A stretch of DNA of 64,000 nt from JBARDN01 sp963755705 (lineage in GTDB: Bacteria > Desulfobacterota > Binatia > Binatales > Binataceae). The DNA lies in the NCBI GenBank assembly GCA_963755705.1, contig CAVWKW010000002.1:62001-126000 (forward strand), read 5' to 3'. Below the pieces are notes generated by a model that saw only the letters and a program-made list of their open reading frames with translations, was not told the origin of the DNA and made no database searches. Position 1 is the first letter of the stretch. Each line of letters begins with the position of its first letter. Of this stretch, positions 1-8,432 are shown piece after piece. The translations under genes and the position numbers were made by a program.

Positions 1-1
1 G

Positions 2-589
2 CCGCATTTCGAGGGAATCTGCCACACCTATGTCGATGCGGCGGCGGACTTGAAAATGGCCGAGAAGATTTGCTTCGACGCGAAATGCGGCCGCCCGTCG
101 GTGTGCAATGCGATGGAGACCCTGCTGGTGCATCGCGGGGCCGCGGCGAGTTTTCTGCCCGCATTCGCGGCGCGGATGAAAAAAGCCGGGGTCGAGCTTC
201 GCGGCGACGAGCACGTGCGCGCGCTCGTGCGCGAAGCGCGCGCGGCGACGCCCGAGGACTGGGACACCGAGTATTGGGATCTGATTTTGTCGATCAAGGT
301 GGTCGATTCGCTCGACGAGGCGATCGCGTTTATCGAGCGCCACGGGTCGCACCTGGCCGACGCGATCGTGACGCGCGACCCGGCGGCCGCCGCGCGCTTT
401 CAGCATGAGGTCGATTCGGCTACGGTTTACGTCAATGCATCGACCCGCTTCACCGACGGCTTCGAGTTCGGCTTCGGCGCAGAAACCGGAATCTCGACCA
501 ACCGGCTCCACGCGCGCGGACCGATGGGCCTGGCGGAACTGACCACGTACAAATACGTGATCCACGGCTCCGGACAGGTGCGCGGTTAA
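2..589 (+). CDS. proA: Gamma-glutamyl phosphate reductase, C-terminal part (5' end outside window)
   Basis: ProA reduces gamma-glutamyl phosphate to glutamate semialdehyde with NADPH, the second step of proline synthesis in the cytoplasm. The reading frame is open from the window edge. The first visible residues (HFEGICHTYVDAAADL) and the following GRPSVCNAMETLLVH carry the conserved catalytic-cysteine region of the aldehyde-dehydrogenase-fold family. The C-terminus FGFGAETGISTNRLHARGP is also typical of ProA. About 195 residues are visible of a family of about 420, so more than half the gene lies upstream. It is followed 20 bases later by nadD and then rsfS, a common housekeeping order in proteobacteria. 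Identification is firm. Confidence 0.95.
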   Translation, partial: PHFEGICHTYVDAAADLKMAEKICFDAKCGRPSVCNAMETLLVHRGAAASFLPAFAARMKKAGVELRGDEHVRALVREARAATPEDWDTEYWDLILSIKVVDSLDEAIAFIERHGSHLADAIVTRDPAAAARFQHEVDSATVYVNASTRFTDGFEFGFGAETGISTNRLHARGPMGLAELTTYKYVIHGSGQVRG

Positions 590-609
590 CCGGGTGCGCG
601 AGTAACGCG

Positions 610-1248
610 ATGCGAGTAGGGCTGTTCGGCGGCAGCTTCAACCCGATTCATTTCGGTCATCTGCGCTCGGCGGAAGAAGTCCGCGAGGCGCTGGAGCTTG
701 ACCTGGTGTACTTCATCCCGGCCGCGTCACCGCCGCACAAGGCCGAGGGCGAGCTTGCTCCTGCCGAGCATCGCCTGCAGATGGCGCGCCTGGCGACCAA
801 GGGTAATCGGCACTTCATGGTCTCCGATGTCGAGATGCGGCGCGGCGGCAGCTCTTACACGATCGACACGGTCAAGTTTTTTCTGGCGACACTGCGCCAG
901 CCGGCCACGCTCTACCTGCTGATGGGCGCCGACCAGTTCGCCGAGCTCGAGACCTGGAAAAGCTGCGACGAGATGGCGGCGCTATGCAATATCGCGGTCC
1001 ACACGCGGATGGCCGAGGGGGAAGAAGGTCCGACGCGTTTCTCGCTTGCCGCGCTCAAAAGGTTTGGCTACATTAAGGCAGACGATCACTACGTGAACTC
1101 GAGCGAAAAAACGCTTTCATTCGTAGCCACGACTGTCCTTTCGATTTCCGCCACGGCGATTCGCCGCAAAATCCAGCGCGGTCTTTCGATTAATTATCTC
1201 GTGCCCGGCGACGTGGTGGACTACATCAATCGCCATCAGCTCTTTTGA
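610..1248 (+). CDS. nadD: Nicotinate-nucleotide adenylyltransferase
   Basis: NadD transfers AMP from ATP to nicotinate mononucleotide to make deamido-NAD, a late step of NAD synthesis. The 212-residue product begins with the nucleotidyltransferase signature GLFGGSFNPIHFGH (residues 4-17), which holds the nucleotide-binding HxGH. It ends with the second family motif ISATAIRR near residue 180. Length is normal for the family. It starts at ATG 610, just downstream of proA. Its stop overlaps the upstream end of the rsfS frame, so the three genes are probably co-transcribed. Confidence 0.95.
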   Translation: MRVGLFGGSFNPIHFGHLRSAEEVREALELDLVYFIPAASPPHKAEGELAPAEHRLQMARLATKGNRHFMVSDVEMRRGGSSYTIDTVKFFLATLRQPATLYLLMGADQFAELETWKSCDEMAALCNIAVHTRMAEGEEGPTRFSLAALKRFGYIKADDHYVNSSEKTLSFVATTVLSISATAIRRKIQRGLSINYLVPGDVVDYINRHQLF

Positions 1249-1265
1249 GAGGCAACCCCGCAAGC

Positions 1266-1655
1266 GTGGATTCAATCACCAAGGCGATAGCCGCCGCCGA
1301 AGCGGCCCTGGAAAAAAAGGCTTACGACCTGGTCGTACTCGAGTCCGAACATCTCTCATCAATCGCGGATTACTTTCTGATCGCGACCGGGCGCTCGGAC
1401 GTGCAGGTGCAGGCGATCGCGCGCGGAATCGAAGAGCGGATGCAGAAGAGCAAGATTCGTCCACTCTCGGTCGAGGGCGTCAAGCATGCGCACTGGATCG
1501 TGCTCGACTACGACGATCTGGTCGTGCACGTCTTTTATGAGCCGGCGCGGGAGTTCTATCGGCTGGAGCGCACCTGGGTTGACGCGACGGCGGTCGCGCT
1601 GCCCGAGCCGATTCGCAGCCAAGCCAAAGAGCTGCGCCTGCGCGCGCTCGCCTGA
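1266..1655 (+). CDS. rsfS: Ribosomal silencing factor RsfS (Iojap/YbeB)
   Basis: RsfS binds ribosomal protein L14 on the 50S subunit and blocks subunit joining in starved cells. The product shows the family core: YDLVVLESEHLSSIADYFLIATG, then the region around VEGVKHAHWIVLDYDDLVVHVF, followed by the EPAREFYRLERTW end. The frame is open from TTG 1245, which overlaps the nadD stop. GTG 1266 is preferred because the family sequence starts there (VDSITKAIAAAEAALEKKA) and a GAGAGG lies upstream. The C-terminal tail of about 20 residues (PEPIRSQAKELRLRALA) extends past the conserved domain. The nadD-rsfS pairing is classical. Confidence 0.92.
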   Translation: MDSITKAIAAAEAALEKKAYDLVVLESEHLSSIADYFLIATGRSDVQVQAIARGIEERMQKSKIRPLSVEGVKHAHWIVLDYDDLVVHVFYEPAREFYRLERTWVDATAVALPEPIRSQAKELRLRALA

Positions 1656-1781
1656 ACAACGGGCGCCACACTCGGCATCCGTCATATCGCGGCGGAGTAT
1701 GCGCGCGGTGCGGAGACGGACCGCGTCAGTTGGCGGATTGCGTGGGCGCGGCATTTCGAGTCGGCGGCTGGTGCCAAGTCG

Positions 1782-1858
1782 CCCTCACCCGCGCGCCACG
1801 ATGCTTGCGAAAAGAGCGCAAGCATCGCGCCGCTTGCCCTCTCCCGGCGGGAGAGGGA
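1782..1858. repeat. Dispersed palindromic repeat, copy 1
   Basis: An intergenic block of about 77 bases begins CCCTCACCC, carries a central hairpin (GATGCTTGCG / CGCAAGCATC around an AAAGAG loop), and ends in a second hairpin CCCTCTCCCGGCGGGAGAGGG-like arm. The same block occurs in inverted orientation at 13015-13090 with only a few differences. It lies between the convergent ends of rsfS and the small membrane protein gene, so it may also act as a bidirectional transcription stop. No coding potential was found. Confidence 0.8.
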
Positions 1859-1879
1859 ATTACCAATATTTTCTTCGCG

Positions 1880-2122
1880 TCAGACTTCGCCGCGAATCAG
1901 ATGCGCGATCCAGACCAGGATGACCGCGCCGATCGTCGCGACGACGATCGCGCCGATGGTTCCGTTGGGGCCGGGGATGTTGAACGCGCCGATAATCCAT
2001 CCGCCGATCAGGCCGCCGACCAACCCGAGAATCAGGTCGCCGATTATCCCGTAACCCTTGCCGCGCACCAGTTTCCCGGCCAGCCATCCGGCGATGATTC
2101 CGACAATTATGGCTCCGATCAT
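1880..2122 (-). CDS. GlsB/YeaQ/YmgE-family stress membrane protein
   Basis: This is an 80-residue, very hydrophobic, glycine-rich protein with three predicted membrane segments (about residues 2-20, 27-48 and 57-75). The pattern GIIAGWLAGKLVRGKGYG followed by GDLILGLVGGLIGGWI matches the transglycosylase-associated / GlsB-YeaQ family. Those are small inner-membrane proteins often induced by stress, with no proven enzymatic activity despite the name. Start is ATG 2122, and a GGAGGATCTC-like ribosome site lies just upstream on the minus strand. It sits alone between the repeat and the zinc-ribbon microprotein. Family assignment is confident; function is not known. Confidence 0.88.
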   Translation of the reverse strand: MIGAIIVGIIAGWLAGKLVRGKGYGIIGDLILGLVGGLIGGWIIGAFNIPGPNGTIGAIVVATIGAVILVWIAHLIRGEV

Positions 2123-2189
2123 CTGGAGATCCTCCTCATCGATAGATCATCCTTGCCGATCCTCTTCGGACGCCGCGAGGGGCGGCGGA

Positions 2190-2309
2190 TTACTTCTTTT
2201 GTTCCATCGGAGCGCCGCAGCATTTGAGCACGCCGGTGCCGCCCTTGGTCACGATCACCTGCGAGCCGCATTTGGCGCAGATATAAACTTTGCCCAGTTG
2301 ATTGGCCAT
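2190..2309 (-). CDS. Desulforedoxin-like zinc-ribbon microprotein (39 aa)
   Basis: A 39-residue frame with ATG at 2309 and TAA at 2190-2192, preceded on the minus strand by an AAAGGAA ribosome site. The product has CAKCGSQ at residues 11-17 and CCGAPM at residues 30-35. This four-cysteine spacing (CxxC...CC) is that of desulforedoxin-type metal knuckles, as in the N-terminus of desulfoferrodoxin, which bind Fe or Zn with four thiolates. The neighbour at 7032-7175 is a clear paralogue (both begin MAN.LGK.Y.C.KCG). The role is unknown; redox or metal handling is only an inference. Confidence 0.8.
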   Translation of the reverse strand: MANQLGKVYICAKCGSQVIVTKGGTGVLKCCGAPMEQKK

Positions 2310-2338
2310 CTCACCATTCCTTTCACAATTCGGATTGT

Positions 2339-2971
2339 TCAAGCGCCGCGGAAGATGGGCTTGCGCTTGTCCAGAAACGCGCGCACGCCCTCGCCACGGT
2401 CGGCAGTCGTTTGTAGCAGGGCGTACAGATCTTCCTCAAGCCTGACGCCCTGATCGATAGTCATATCGTACCCCTTAAGCACCGCGTCTTTAACCAGCCG
2501 CGCCGCGAGCGGGGCGCGCGACAAAATCGCCTCGGCGAGGGCTCCTGCAACCCGCGCGAGGTCGCGCTCGTCTTTGGCCAGGTAAGTGGCAATACCGATT
2601 CGCTCGGCCTCACCGCCGTCGAGCGCGGCTCCGGTCAGGAGCATCCTGAGGGCCTGTGCGGGCCCTGCGATTCGCGCCAAGCGCTGGGTTCCGCCGAAGT
2701 GCGGAAGCTCGCCGCGCGCGAGCTGGGTCAGCGCGATCCGCGCGCGGCGGACCGCGACGCGGATATCGGCCGCGAGCGCGAGCTCGAGTCCTTCGTCGAT
2801 CGCGTTGCCGTTGATAATCGCGACGGTAGGTTTCGAGATCGCGGCGAGCGACTCGACGATGCGCGGATCGACGTCGTCGCCAAAGCCTTCGCAGAACGAC
2901 GCGCCCGTTCCGGTGAGCGCGAGCATCTGGATCGACTCGTCGTCCTCGACCTGCTCGAACAGCTCGAGCAT
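2339..2971 (-). CDS. Crotonase-fold (enoyl-CoA hydratase/isomerase family) protein, uncertain 5' end
   Basis: The product belongs to the enoyl-CoA hydratase/isomerase superfamily, which handles CoA thioesters in the cytoplasm. The oxyanion-hole region (TGTGASFCEGF), the GLELALAADIRVA helix and the PHFGGTQRLARIAG motif are visible. From the first ATG it has 210 residues, about 45 short of the family. The same frame stays open and family-like (CVTARIVDARRPLGSTGANR) for 46 codons upstream, back to the stop of the next gene, but without ATG, GTG or TTG. The true start may be non-standard or the 5' end damaged. The first crotonase catalytic Glu is present (GLE). The second aligns with Gln (LTQLARGE), so classical hydratase activity is doubtful. 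Confidence 0.8.
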   Translation of the reverse strand: MLELFEQVEDDESIQMLALTGTGASFCEGFGDDVDPRIVESLAAISKPTVAIINGNAIDEGLELALAADIRVAVRRARIALTQLARGELPHFGGTQRLARIAGPAQALRMLLTGAALDGGEAERIGIATYLAKDERDLARVAGALAEAILSRAPLAARLVKDAVLKGYDMTIDQGVRLEEDLYALLQTTADRGEGVRAFLDKRKPIFRGA

Positions 2972-3106
2972 CCGGTTGGCGCCCGTCGAGCCGAGCGGGC
3001 GGCGAGCGTCAACGATTCGCGCGGTGACGCATCCGCCGGCGCGCGAGATATCGATCGGCTCGCTTGCTACTGCGCGCCGGTGGGTTTTCGCACGGGACGC
3101 CGTTGT

Positions 3107-4651
3107 TCAGTCTCCCGACGGCGCGCGCAGATCCTTGCGCAGGATCTTGCCCAGCGGATTTTTGGGCAGTGCGTCGATAAATTCGATCTGCTCGGGGCGT
3201 TTGAAGCTCGCCAGGCGCGAGCGGCAGAACTCGCTCAGATCATCGCGGGTGATTTTTTCTCCTGCGCGGCAGACCACGAACGCCTTGACGGTCTGGCCCC
3301 ATTCGACCGAGGGAATTCCGATCACCGCGCATTCGTCAACGGCAGGATGACTCATCAGCACGGTTTCGATTTCGGCGGGCGCAATATTCTCGCCGCCGCG
3401 GATAATCATGTCGTCCTTGCGTCCGGCGAAGAATACGTAGCCGTCTTCATCGATCCAGCCGAGGTCGCCAGTCGCGCGCCATCCTTCAGGCAGCGCGGCG
3501 TCGTCGGTGCGGCCGGCGTAGCCTTTCATGTTGCGCGGCGTGCGGATGACGATCTCGCCGACCTGCCCGTGCGTGAGCAGCGCGCCGTCTTCGTCGCGCA
3601 CGCGAATTTCGACGTCGGGAAGAGGTTTGCCGATCGAGTTGAGGCGGCGGAGCTTCTGTTCCTTCTCTTGCGGCGTGCCGGTGATCCGATGGTCGTCGGG
3701 ACCGAGCACAATGAGCGACGAAGTGGTTTCGGTCTGTCCGTATGCGTTGACGAAGCCCACCGTGGCGGGGAATGCCTCGATCGCGCGGCGGATCACCTGG
3801 ATCGGCATCGGCGCGCCGCCGTAGGCCAGATTGCTCAGACTCGAGAGGTCGGTCGATTTGAACGACGGCTCGTCGAGCACCTGCTTCATCATCGTGGGGA
3901 CGACGAACGCGTGCGTGACGCGCTCGGTCGCGACTAGTGCCAGCCACGCTTTGGCGTCGAACTGCGGCATCACGACCAGGCGCCTGCCGGTCCAGATATT
4001 GGTCATGTACGCCGTGGTTCCGGCGATATGGTAAAACGGCACGCAGACAAGCGCGACGCCGCGGTCGGTGCCGTCGGCCATCTCGACGTTGGCGGTCACG
4101 TACGCGGTGAAGTCGCGAAATGACAGCATTACGCCCTTGGGCAGCGACGTGGTGCCGCTGGTGTACATCAGGATCGAGGTGTCCTCGTCCTCGACTTCGG
4201 CTTCCGCTTCATCGGGCTCGGCTTTGGCGATCAGATCGGCCAGGCGCGGGACTCCGGATTCGCCTTCACCGATTGCCAGGACCTTCGCGAGCTTGAGGCG
4301 CGGGCGCAGCCGTGCGATCAGATCGAGATAGCGATCGCCGGCAAGCAGAACTTTGGTGCTTGCAGTGTTGATCATGTATTCGAGCTCGGCTTCTTTGGCG
4401 CGGTAGTTGAGCGGCAGGAAGGTGAGCCCGGCTTTGGCGGCGGCGTAGTAGGCCGCGATGTACAGATCGGAATTGGTGTCGAGCACGGCGACGACGTCGC
4501 GCGCGGCGAGCCCTTGCTGCTTGAAGACCGAGGACAGGCGCGCAACGGTATCGGCAAACTGCGCGTAATTCAGCCGCCGATTCCCAAAGATGACAATCTC
4601 CTGATCGGGAACGATCGAGGACGGAATCGTCACGAAATTAACGGTGTTCAC
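3107..4651 (-). CDS. AMP-dependent acyl-CoA synthetase/ligase
   Basis: This 514-residue enzyme of the ANL superfamily activates a carboxylic acid with ATP and transfers it to CoA. Visible motifs are the P-loop YTSGTTSLPKG (163-173), YGQTE (304-308), GDLGWIDEDGYVFFAGR (395-411) and the C-terminal catalytic lysine in NPLGKILRKDL (Lys502). The frame begins with GTG at 4651, overlapping the stop of the upstream crotonase gene by four bases (GTGA), which implies translational coupling. Flanked on both sides by crotonase-fold genes, it probably belongs to a small acid-degradation or acyl-CoA module. The substrate cannot be read from sequence; aromatic, cyclic or medium-chain acids are all possible. 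Confidence 0.92.
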   Translation of the reverse strand: MNTVNFVTIPSSIVPDQEIVIFGNRRLNYAQFADTVARLSSVFKQQGLAARDVVAVLDTNSDLYIAAYYAAAKAGLTFLPLNYRAKEAELEYMINTASTKVLLAGDRYLDLIARLRPRLKLAKVLAIGEGESGVPRLADLIAKAEPDEAEAEVEDEDTSILMYTSGTTSLPKGVMLSFRDFTAYVTANVEMADGTDRGVALVCVPFYHIAGTTAYMTNIWTGRRLVVMPQFDAKAWLALVATERVTHAFVVPTMMKQVLDEPSFKSTDLSSLSNLAYGGAPMPIQVIRRAIEAFPATVGFVNAYGQTETTSSLIVLGPDDHRITGTPQEKEQKLRRLNSIGKPLPDVEIRVRDEDGALLTHGQVGEIVIRTPRNMKGYAGRTDDAALPEGWRATGDLGWIDEDGYVFFAGRKDDMIIRGGENIAPAEIETVLMSHPAVDECAVIGIPSVEWGQTVKAFVVCRAGEKITRDDLSEFCRSRLASFKRPEQIEFIDALPKNPLGKILRKDLRAPSGD

Positions 4652-5436
4652 TTAACCGCGCTACCTCCTGGATTGTGCCGCTTGAGGTCGTTGCGTTGCG
4701 TCATTAGCGCTATGCGCCGGGCGAGCCTGCGCTCGAGATCGAGCCCCTCGCCGAGCGGCAGGTCGAGTCCGCCCCAGACCGCGAGTTTGGCGATTGCCGA
4801 ATGTTCCCGGGGCATGCGAGCAAGTCCGCGCGCGATTTCGAATGCGCGCCCCTCAAGCCGCGACGGCGCAACGACTTCGGCGACCAAACCTATAAGCAAA
4901 GCGTCTTGCGCGTCAATCCAGCGGCCCGTGAGGTTCAGATCGAGCGCGCGGCCGAGGCGCAGGCGCCGCGACGCGGTCTGCGTGCCGGCAACCCCCGGGA
5001 TCATACCGACGCCGGTTTCCGGCAGGCAGATGCGGGTGTCGTCGGCCGCGATCGCGAGATCGCAGAGGAGAGCCATTTCGAGTCCGCCGCCGACGGTGAA
5101 GCCGTGCACCGCGGCAAGGGTCGGGACCGGCAGCGATTTGAGGCGGCCCCAGACATCGCGCCGGAACCGGATCCATCGCGCGGCGACGGGCGACGGCGCG
5201 GTGCCGAACTCGTGCAAATCGCCACCGGTCGAAAACGCGTTGCCCGCTCCGCACAGGACCATCGCGCGGACCTCGGGGTCGTCGTGAATCGCGCTCAGAA
5301 TCTGGAACAGGGCATCGCGCATCGCGACGTTGTAGGCATTTAACTGTGCTGGACGATTGAGCGTGACCCACGCAACTGTGCCGCGCTTCTCGTAAAGGAC
5401 CGCGCTCGGGTCTTTTTCCGCGAAAGCCATGGCCAT
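4648..5436 (-). CDS. Enoyl-CoA hydratase/isomerase
   Basis: A 262-residue crotonase-family enzyme, expected to hydrate a trans-2-enoyl-CoA in a beta-oxidation-type pathway. The oxyanion-hole segment (GAGNAFSTGGDLHEF) and both catalytic glutamates are visible: one in GFTVGGGLEMALLCDLAIA and the second in CLPETGVGMIPGVAGTQ. This differs from the neighbouring crotonase at 2339. Length is normal. Starts at GTG 5439, ATG 5436 and ATG 5430 are all possible; ATG 5436 is chosen. Its stop overlaps the start of the acyl-CoA ligase, so the two are one operon. The amidohydrolase gene ends only a few bases upstream. Confidence 0.92.
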   Translation of the reverse strand: MAMAFAEKDPSAVLYEKRGTVAWVTLNRPAQLNAYNVAMRDALFQILSAIHDDPEVRAMVLCGAGNAFSTGGDLHEFGTAPSPVAARWIRFRRDVWGRLKSLPVPTLAAVHGFTVGGGLEMALLCDLAIAADDTRICLPETGVGMIPGVAGTQTASRRLRLGRALDLNLTGRWIDAQDALLIGLVAEVVAPSRLEGRAFEIARGLARMPREHSAIAKLAVWGGLDLPLGEGLDLERRLARRIALMTQRNDLKRHNPGGSAVK

Positions 5437-5441
5437 CACGT

Positions 5442-7001
5442 TCAGGCTGAATGAAGATCCGCGCTGTCGCTGTGCGCGACCGCCGGACGGCCGCGCTCGT
5501 ACACGACGCGCCCCGCGATGACGGTCAGATCGACGTTGAGGGTTATCAAGTCGGCGGCGGCAAGGGTCATCGGGTCGCGCTGCAGCACCACCATATCGGC
5601 GAGCATCCCGGATGCAATCTCACCTGCCTCGAGCCGCTGCAGGCGGGCAGCGTCGCGCGTGAAGAGCCCGAACGCGTCGGCGGGTGCGAGCCGTTCGTCG
5701 GCGCCCAGGACGTTGCCGTCGATAGTCGCACGCGAAATTGCGGCGGCGACGCCGGCCAGAGGACGCGCTGGAGTCACCGGGGCGTCGGAGGCGCCGGCGA
5801 GCTCGATTCCCGCGGCGCGTAATGACGCAGCGCGGTACAGATGCGGCGCAAGGCCCGGTTCGGCGGTATATTTGGGTCCGCGAAAATAGATAAAGCCCGG
5901 GTTGGTAACGACCCACGCACGAGCGGCTGCTATTCGCGCGATGTGGTCTGGCGAAATCACGCCGCCGTGTTCGATTCGGCATACCGCAGGCGTGTCGGCC
6001 GAACCGATCTGGCGCTGGGCAAGCTCGATCGCCTCGAGCGCTTCGTCCAGTTCCTCGATTTCGGTCGCATGAAACGCGCAATCCAGTCCGCTTGAGAGCG
6101 CAATCCGCACGCGCCGCGCCGCGGTCGATCCGTCGTAGGCGGCTCCGGGCATGAATTTTAGCCCCGCCATCCGGATACCGGCGGCGTGCGCAACCTCGGC
6201 GCTTTTGGCGGCGGCTTCAAGATGCCGCGCGCCGAGCATCATCGCGACGCGCTGGCAGATCGCCCCCGACGCCGCGAGCTTCGCGAATAGATTGACCTCG
6301 TCGGGGCCGTTGCGCACGGTCGCGTCGGTGAACGCCGTCACTCCGGCGGCGCACAGCTCGCGGCTCATGGTGCGGGCGCGCGCTTCGAGCTCGGCCTTGG
6401 TGACGAGCGGAAGTTGCGTTGTCAGCCATTCTTCCATCCCGACTGCCAGGCCGGTCAGCCTGCCGGTTCCGTCGCGGTAAAGCGTTGCGCCGGCGGGCGG
6501 ACGAAAGTCTTTGGCCTCGAGACCGAGCTGATTTATCGCGCGGGTGTTCAGCCATGAAGCGTGGAGCGTCTGATGCCGCAGGCGCAGGGGATTCTTCGCG
6601 ACCGCCTGGTCGAGTTCGTCGCGGGTCGGTCCGCGCTTGCCCGCCAACAGCGCCTCGTCGCATCCGAACGCGCGCAGCCAGTTGCCGGGCGGAGTGCGTC
6701 CGGCGCCGACGCGCAGATCGGCGAGAAGATCGGCGACGTTGCGGCATCGCCATACCGCGAGCCCGCTGACGGCGGAAGCGGCTTCGAGAAAATGCAGGTG
6801 CGCATCGACGAAGCCGGGGGCAAGCGTGCGTCCACCAAGCTTGATCAGATGGGTGCTGGGGCCGACCAGCGCCTTCAGCTGGGAATACGGACCGTGGCTT
6901 ACGATGCGGCCACCGCTGACCGCGACCGAGTCGCTCTCGCGATGTCCCAAGATCACGCCCTGATGCAGGACGAGATCGGCCTTTGCGGGGGTGGCTGCCA
7001 C
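5442..7001 (-). CDS. Amidohydrolase family protein (YtcJ-like, amidohydrolase 3)
   Basis: A 519-residue metal-dependent hydrolase of the amidohydrolase superfamily. The first metal-binding motif is APGFVDAHLHF (His68 and His70). Later motifs are the conserved Lys segment GLKFMPGAAYDG, FHATEIEELDEA, CRIEHGG, and the terminal Asp in GASDAPVTPARPL. The overall layout with a large insert after HxH matches the YtcJ / amidohydrolase-3 branch, whose members cleave C-N bonds in N-acyl or cyclic amide substrates. No signal peptide is seen, so it is cytoplasmic. It is immediately upstream of the crotonase/ligase pair on the same strand and may supply their acid substrate, which is an inference. The exact substrate is unknown. 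Confidence 0.88.
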   Translation of the reverse strand: MAATPAKADLVLHQGVILGHRESDSVAVSGGRIVSHGPYSQLKALVGPSTHLIKLGGRTLAPGFVDAHLHFLEAASAVSGLAVWRCRNVADLLADLRVGAGRTPPGNWLRAFGCDEALLAGKRGPTRDELDQAVAKNPLRLRHQTLHASWLNTRAINQLGLEAKDFRPPAGATLYRDGTGRLTGLAVGMEEWLTTQLPLVTKAELEARARTMSRELCAAGVTAFTDATVRNGPDEVNLFAKLAASGAICQRVAMMLGARHLEAAAKSAEVAHAAGIRMAGLKFMPGAAYDGSTAARRVRIALSSGLDCAFHATEIEELDEALEAIELAQRQIGSADTPAVCRIEHGGVISPDHIARIAAARAWVVTNPGFIYFRGPKYTAEPGLAPHLYRAASLRAAGIELAGASDAPVTPARPLAGVAAAISRATIDGNVLGADERLAPADAFGLFTRDAARLQRLEAGEIASGMLADMVVLQRDPMTLAAADLITLNVDLTVIAGRVVYERGRPAVAHSDSADLHSA

Positions 7002-7031
7002 TGCGATCCGGTGCGGCGCGCGCGCTAGTCC

Positions 7032-7175
7032 TTAGTCAGAGGAAGGAAGCGGCTTGGCCTCTTTGATCTTCATCTGCAGATCGCAGCATTCGAGTTCTCC
7101 CGGACCCGCCTTGTTGCACAGGACCTCGGTGCCGCACTTTTCGCACTGGTAACGTTTGCCCAGAGTGTTTGCCAT
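7032..7175 (-). CDS. Desulforedoxin-like zinc-ribbon microprotein (47 aa)
   Basis: A 47-residue protein with ATG at 7175, chosen over upstream in-frame codons because a strong AAAGGAG site lies just before it. It carries CEKCGTEVLC followed by ECCDLQMK, the CxxC...CC arrangement of desulforedoxin metal knuckles. It is a paralogue of the 39-residue protein at 2190-2309, with the same MAN-LGK start. A third nearby cysteine (residue 20, VLC) is extra relative to that copy. It lies 30 bases upstream of the amidohydrolase gene and could share its transcript. Function is not known; small rubredoxin-like carriers of this type often accompany oxidative-stress or CoA-metabolism genes. Confidence 0.82.
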   Translation of the reverse strand: MANTLGKRYQCEKCGTEVLCNKAGPGELECCDLQMKIKEAKPLPSSD

Positions 7176-7256
7176 GTTGTTTGCTCCTTTGCCTGTTCCC
7201 GAACGCCAGCCGATGGCCGGCACAAACTTAAAGTACTGCTTTAATCATTCTAATCA

Positions 7257-8264
7257 TTAATCGAAAGGAATCTCGCTTACCCGCGCGGCGATTTCACCGG
7301 CCGGATCGGAGATCGAAAGCGCTGCCGCTTTGTCCCACGCGCTCTGATTCAGGATCGCGAGGCCGATCATGCCAAGCTTCGGCGAATGCACGATGCTGGT
7401 GACACGCCCTACTTCCTTGCCTGCGAGCGTCACCGGCGCTCCGGACTGCGGAGCGCGCGGTCCCTCGATACGCACGCCGAACAGGCGCTTGCGCATCCCT
7501 CCGCGAGCGGTCGCGCGCTCGATCGTCTCCTGCCCGACGTAGCATCCCTTGCGCAGCGAGATCGCTCGGTCAAGCCGCGCTTCGAGCGCGATAGTTTTCT
7601 CACCGGTATCGACGCCGGTCAGCGCCAGTCCGTTCTCGACCCGAATGATCTCGAGCGCATCGGCGCCGACTGCGCGAAAACCTTCGCCGAGCGCGGTTAT
7701 CTGCGCAAGAATCGACACGGATTTTTCAGCCGGAGCCAAAATCGTAAACGCACTCGATCCGAATCGCGGAAGATTGCCGACGGTCACGTCGTCAGCGCGG
7801 AGGAAGGTCCATTCGCCGAGAGCCGCGGCGTTGCCGCCCGCAACGGCGCGAACCGCCTGGGAGGCGCGCGGACCCTCGATATCTATTACGGCAAGCTGAG
7901 AGAGTTCCTCGAACTCGACGTCGTCGGCGACCAGCAGCTTTTCCAGATGCGCCCGTGCGCGCGTCCATAGCGCGGAATCAATCTCGATGAGTATCGCTTC
8001 GGGTTCGACCCACGCGAAGAAATCCGCGATCAGATGCGCATGTTCGGTCAGGAACAGCGCCGGCATGATCGTGCCCGCGCTTGCCTGCTTGATATCGTTG
8101 CTGCTCATCCCATGCAGGAACGAGACGCGGTCGTCACCGGTGACGCGCACGACGATGCGTTCGTCAAGCGCGATCGCGCCCGCGACCTGGCGCAGGGCGC
8201 GGTAATCGTCGGTGGCAGGTAGCGCCTGCGCCGAAACCGCGGCATTGATGTCAAGATGTTCCAC
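7257..8264 (-). CDS. ygfZ: YgfZ/GcvT-type folate-binding iron-sulfur repair protein
   Basis: YgfZ (IBA57 in mitochondria) helps maintain Fe-S clusters, such as those in MiaB and radical-SAM enzymes, in a folate-dependent way. The 335-residue product has the aminomethyltransferase-like fold. Its diagnostic KGCYVGQE signature at residues 239-246 includes the essential Cys241. The preceding ARLDRAISLRKG and the following TIERATARGGMRKRLFG also match the family. ATG at 8264 is used. Adjacent genes show no obvious pathway link. Confidence 0.93.
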   Translation of the reverse strand: MEHLDINAAVSAQALPATDDYRALRQVAGAIALDERIVVRVTGDDRVSFLHGMSSNDIKQASAGTIMPALFLTEHAHLIADFFAWVEPEAILIEIDSALWTRARAHLEKLLVADDVEFEELSQLAVIDIEGPRASQAVRAVAGGNAAALGEWTFLRADDVTVGNLPRFGSSAFTILAPAEKSVSILAQITALGEGFRAVGADALEIIRVENGLALTGVDTGEKTIALEARLDRAISLRKGCYVGQETIERATARGGMRKRLFGVRIEGPRAPQSGAPVTLAGKEVGRVTSIVHSPKLGMIGLAILNQSAWDKAAALSISDPAGEIAARVSEIPFD

Positions 8265-8432
8265 TTTACAGACGGCGTCAGATCACGAGTATCAAGCGAA
8301 TATCAGGGAAGATTTTACTAACAGATCAGCCTGCGGCGCCACAACCTGAGCGGGATTTGCGGCCGGGGACGTAAAATCTGGTTTCTTTAATGGACGCCCG
8401 TTGGACTATAGTTATGCCTTGAGGAGCCGAAG

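Noticed and set aside
2699..3937. A 412-codon plus-strand frame opposite the crotonase and ligase genes
   Set aside because: Antisense to well-supported coding sequence with no domain of its own; shadow frame.
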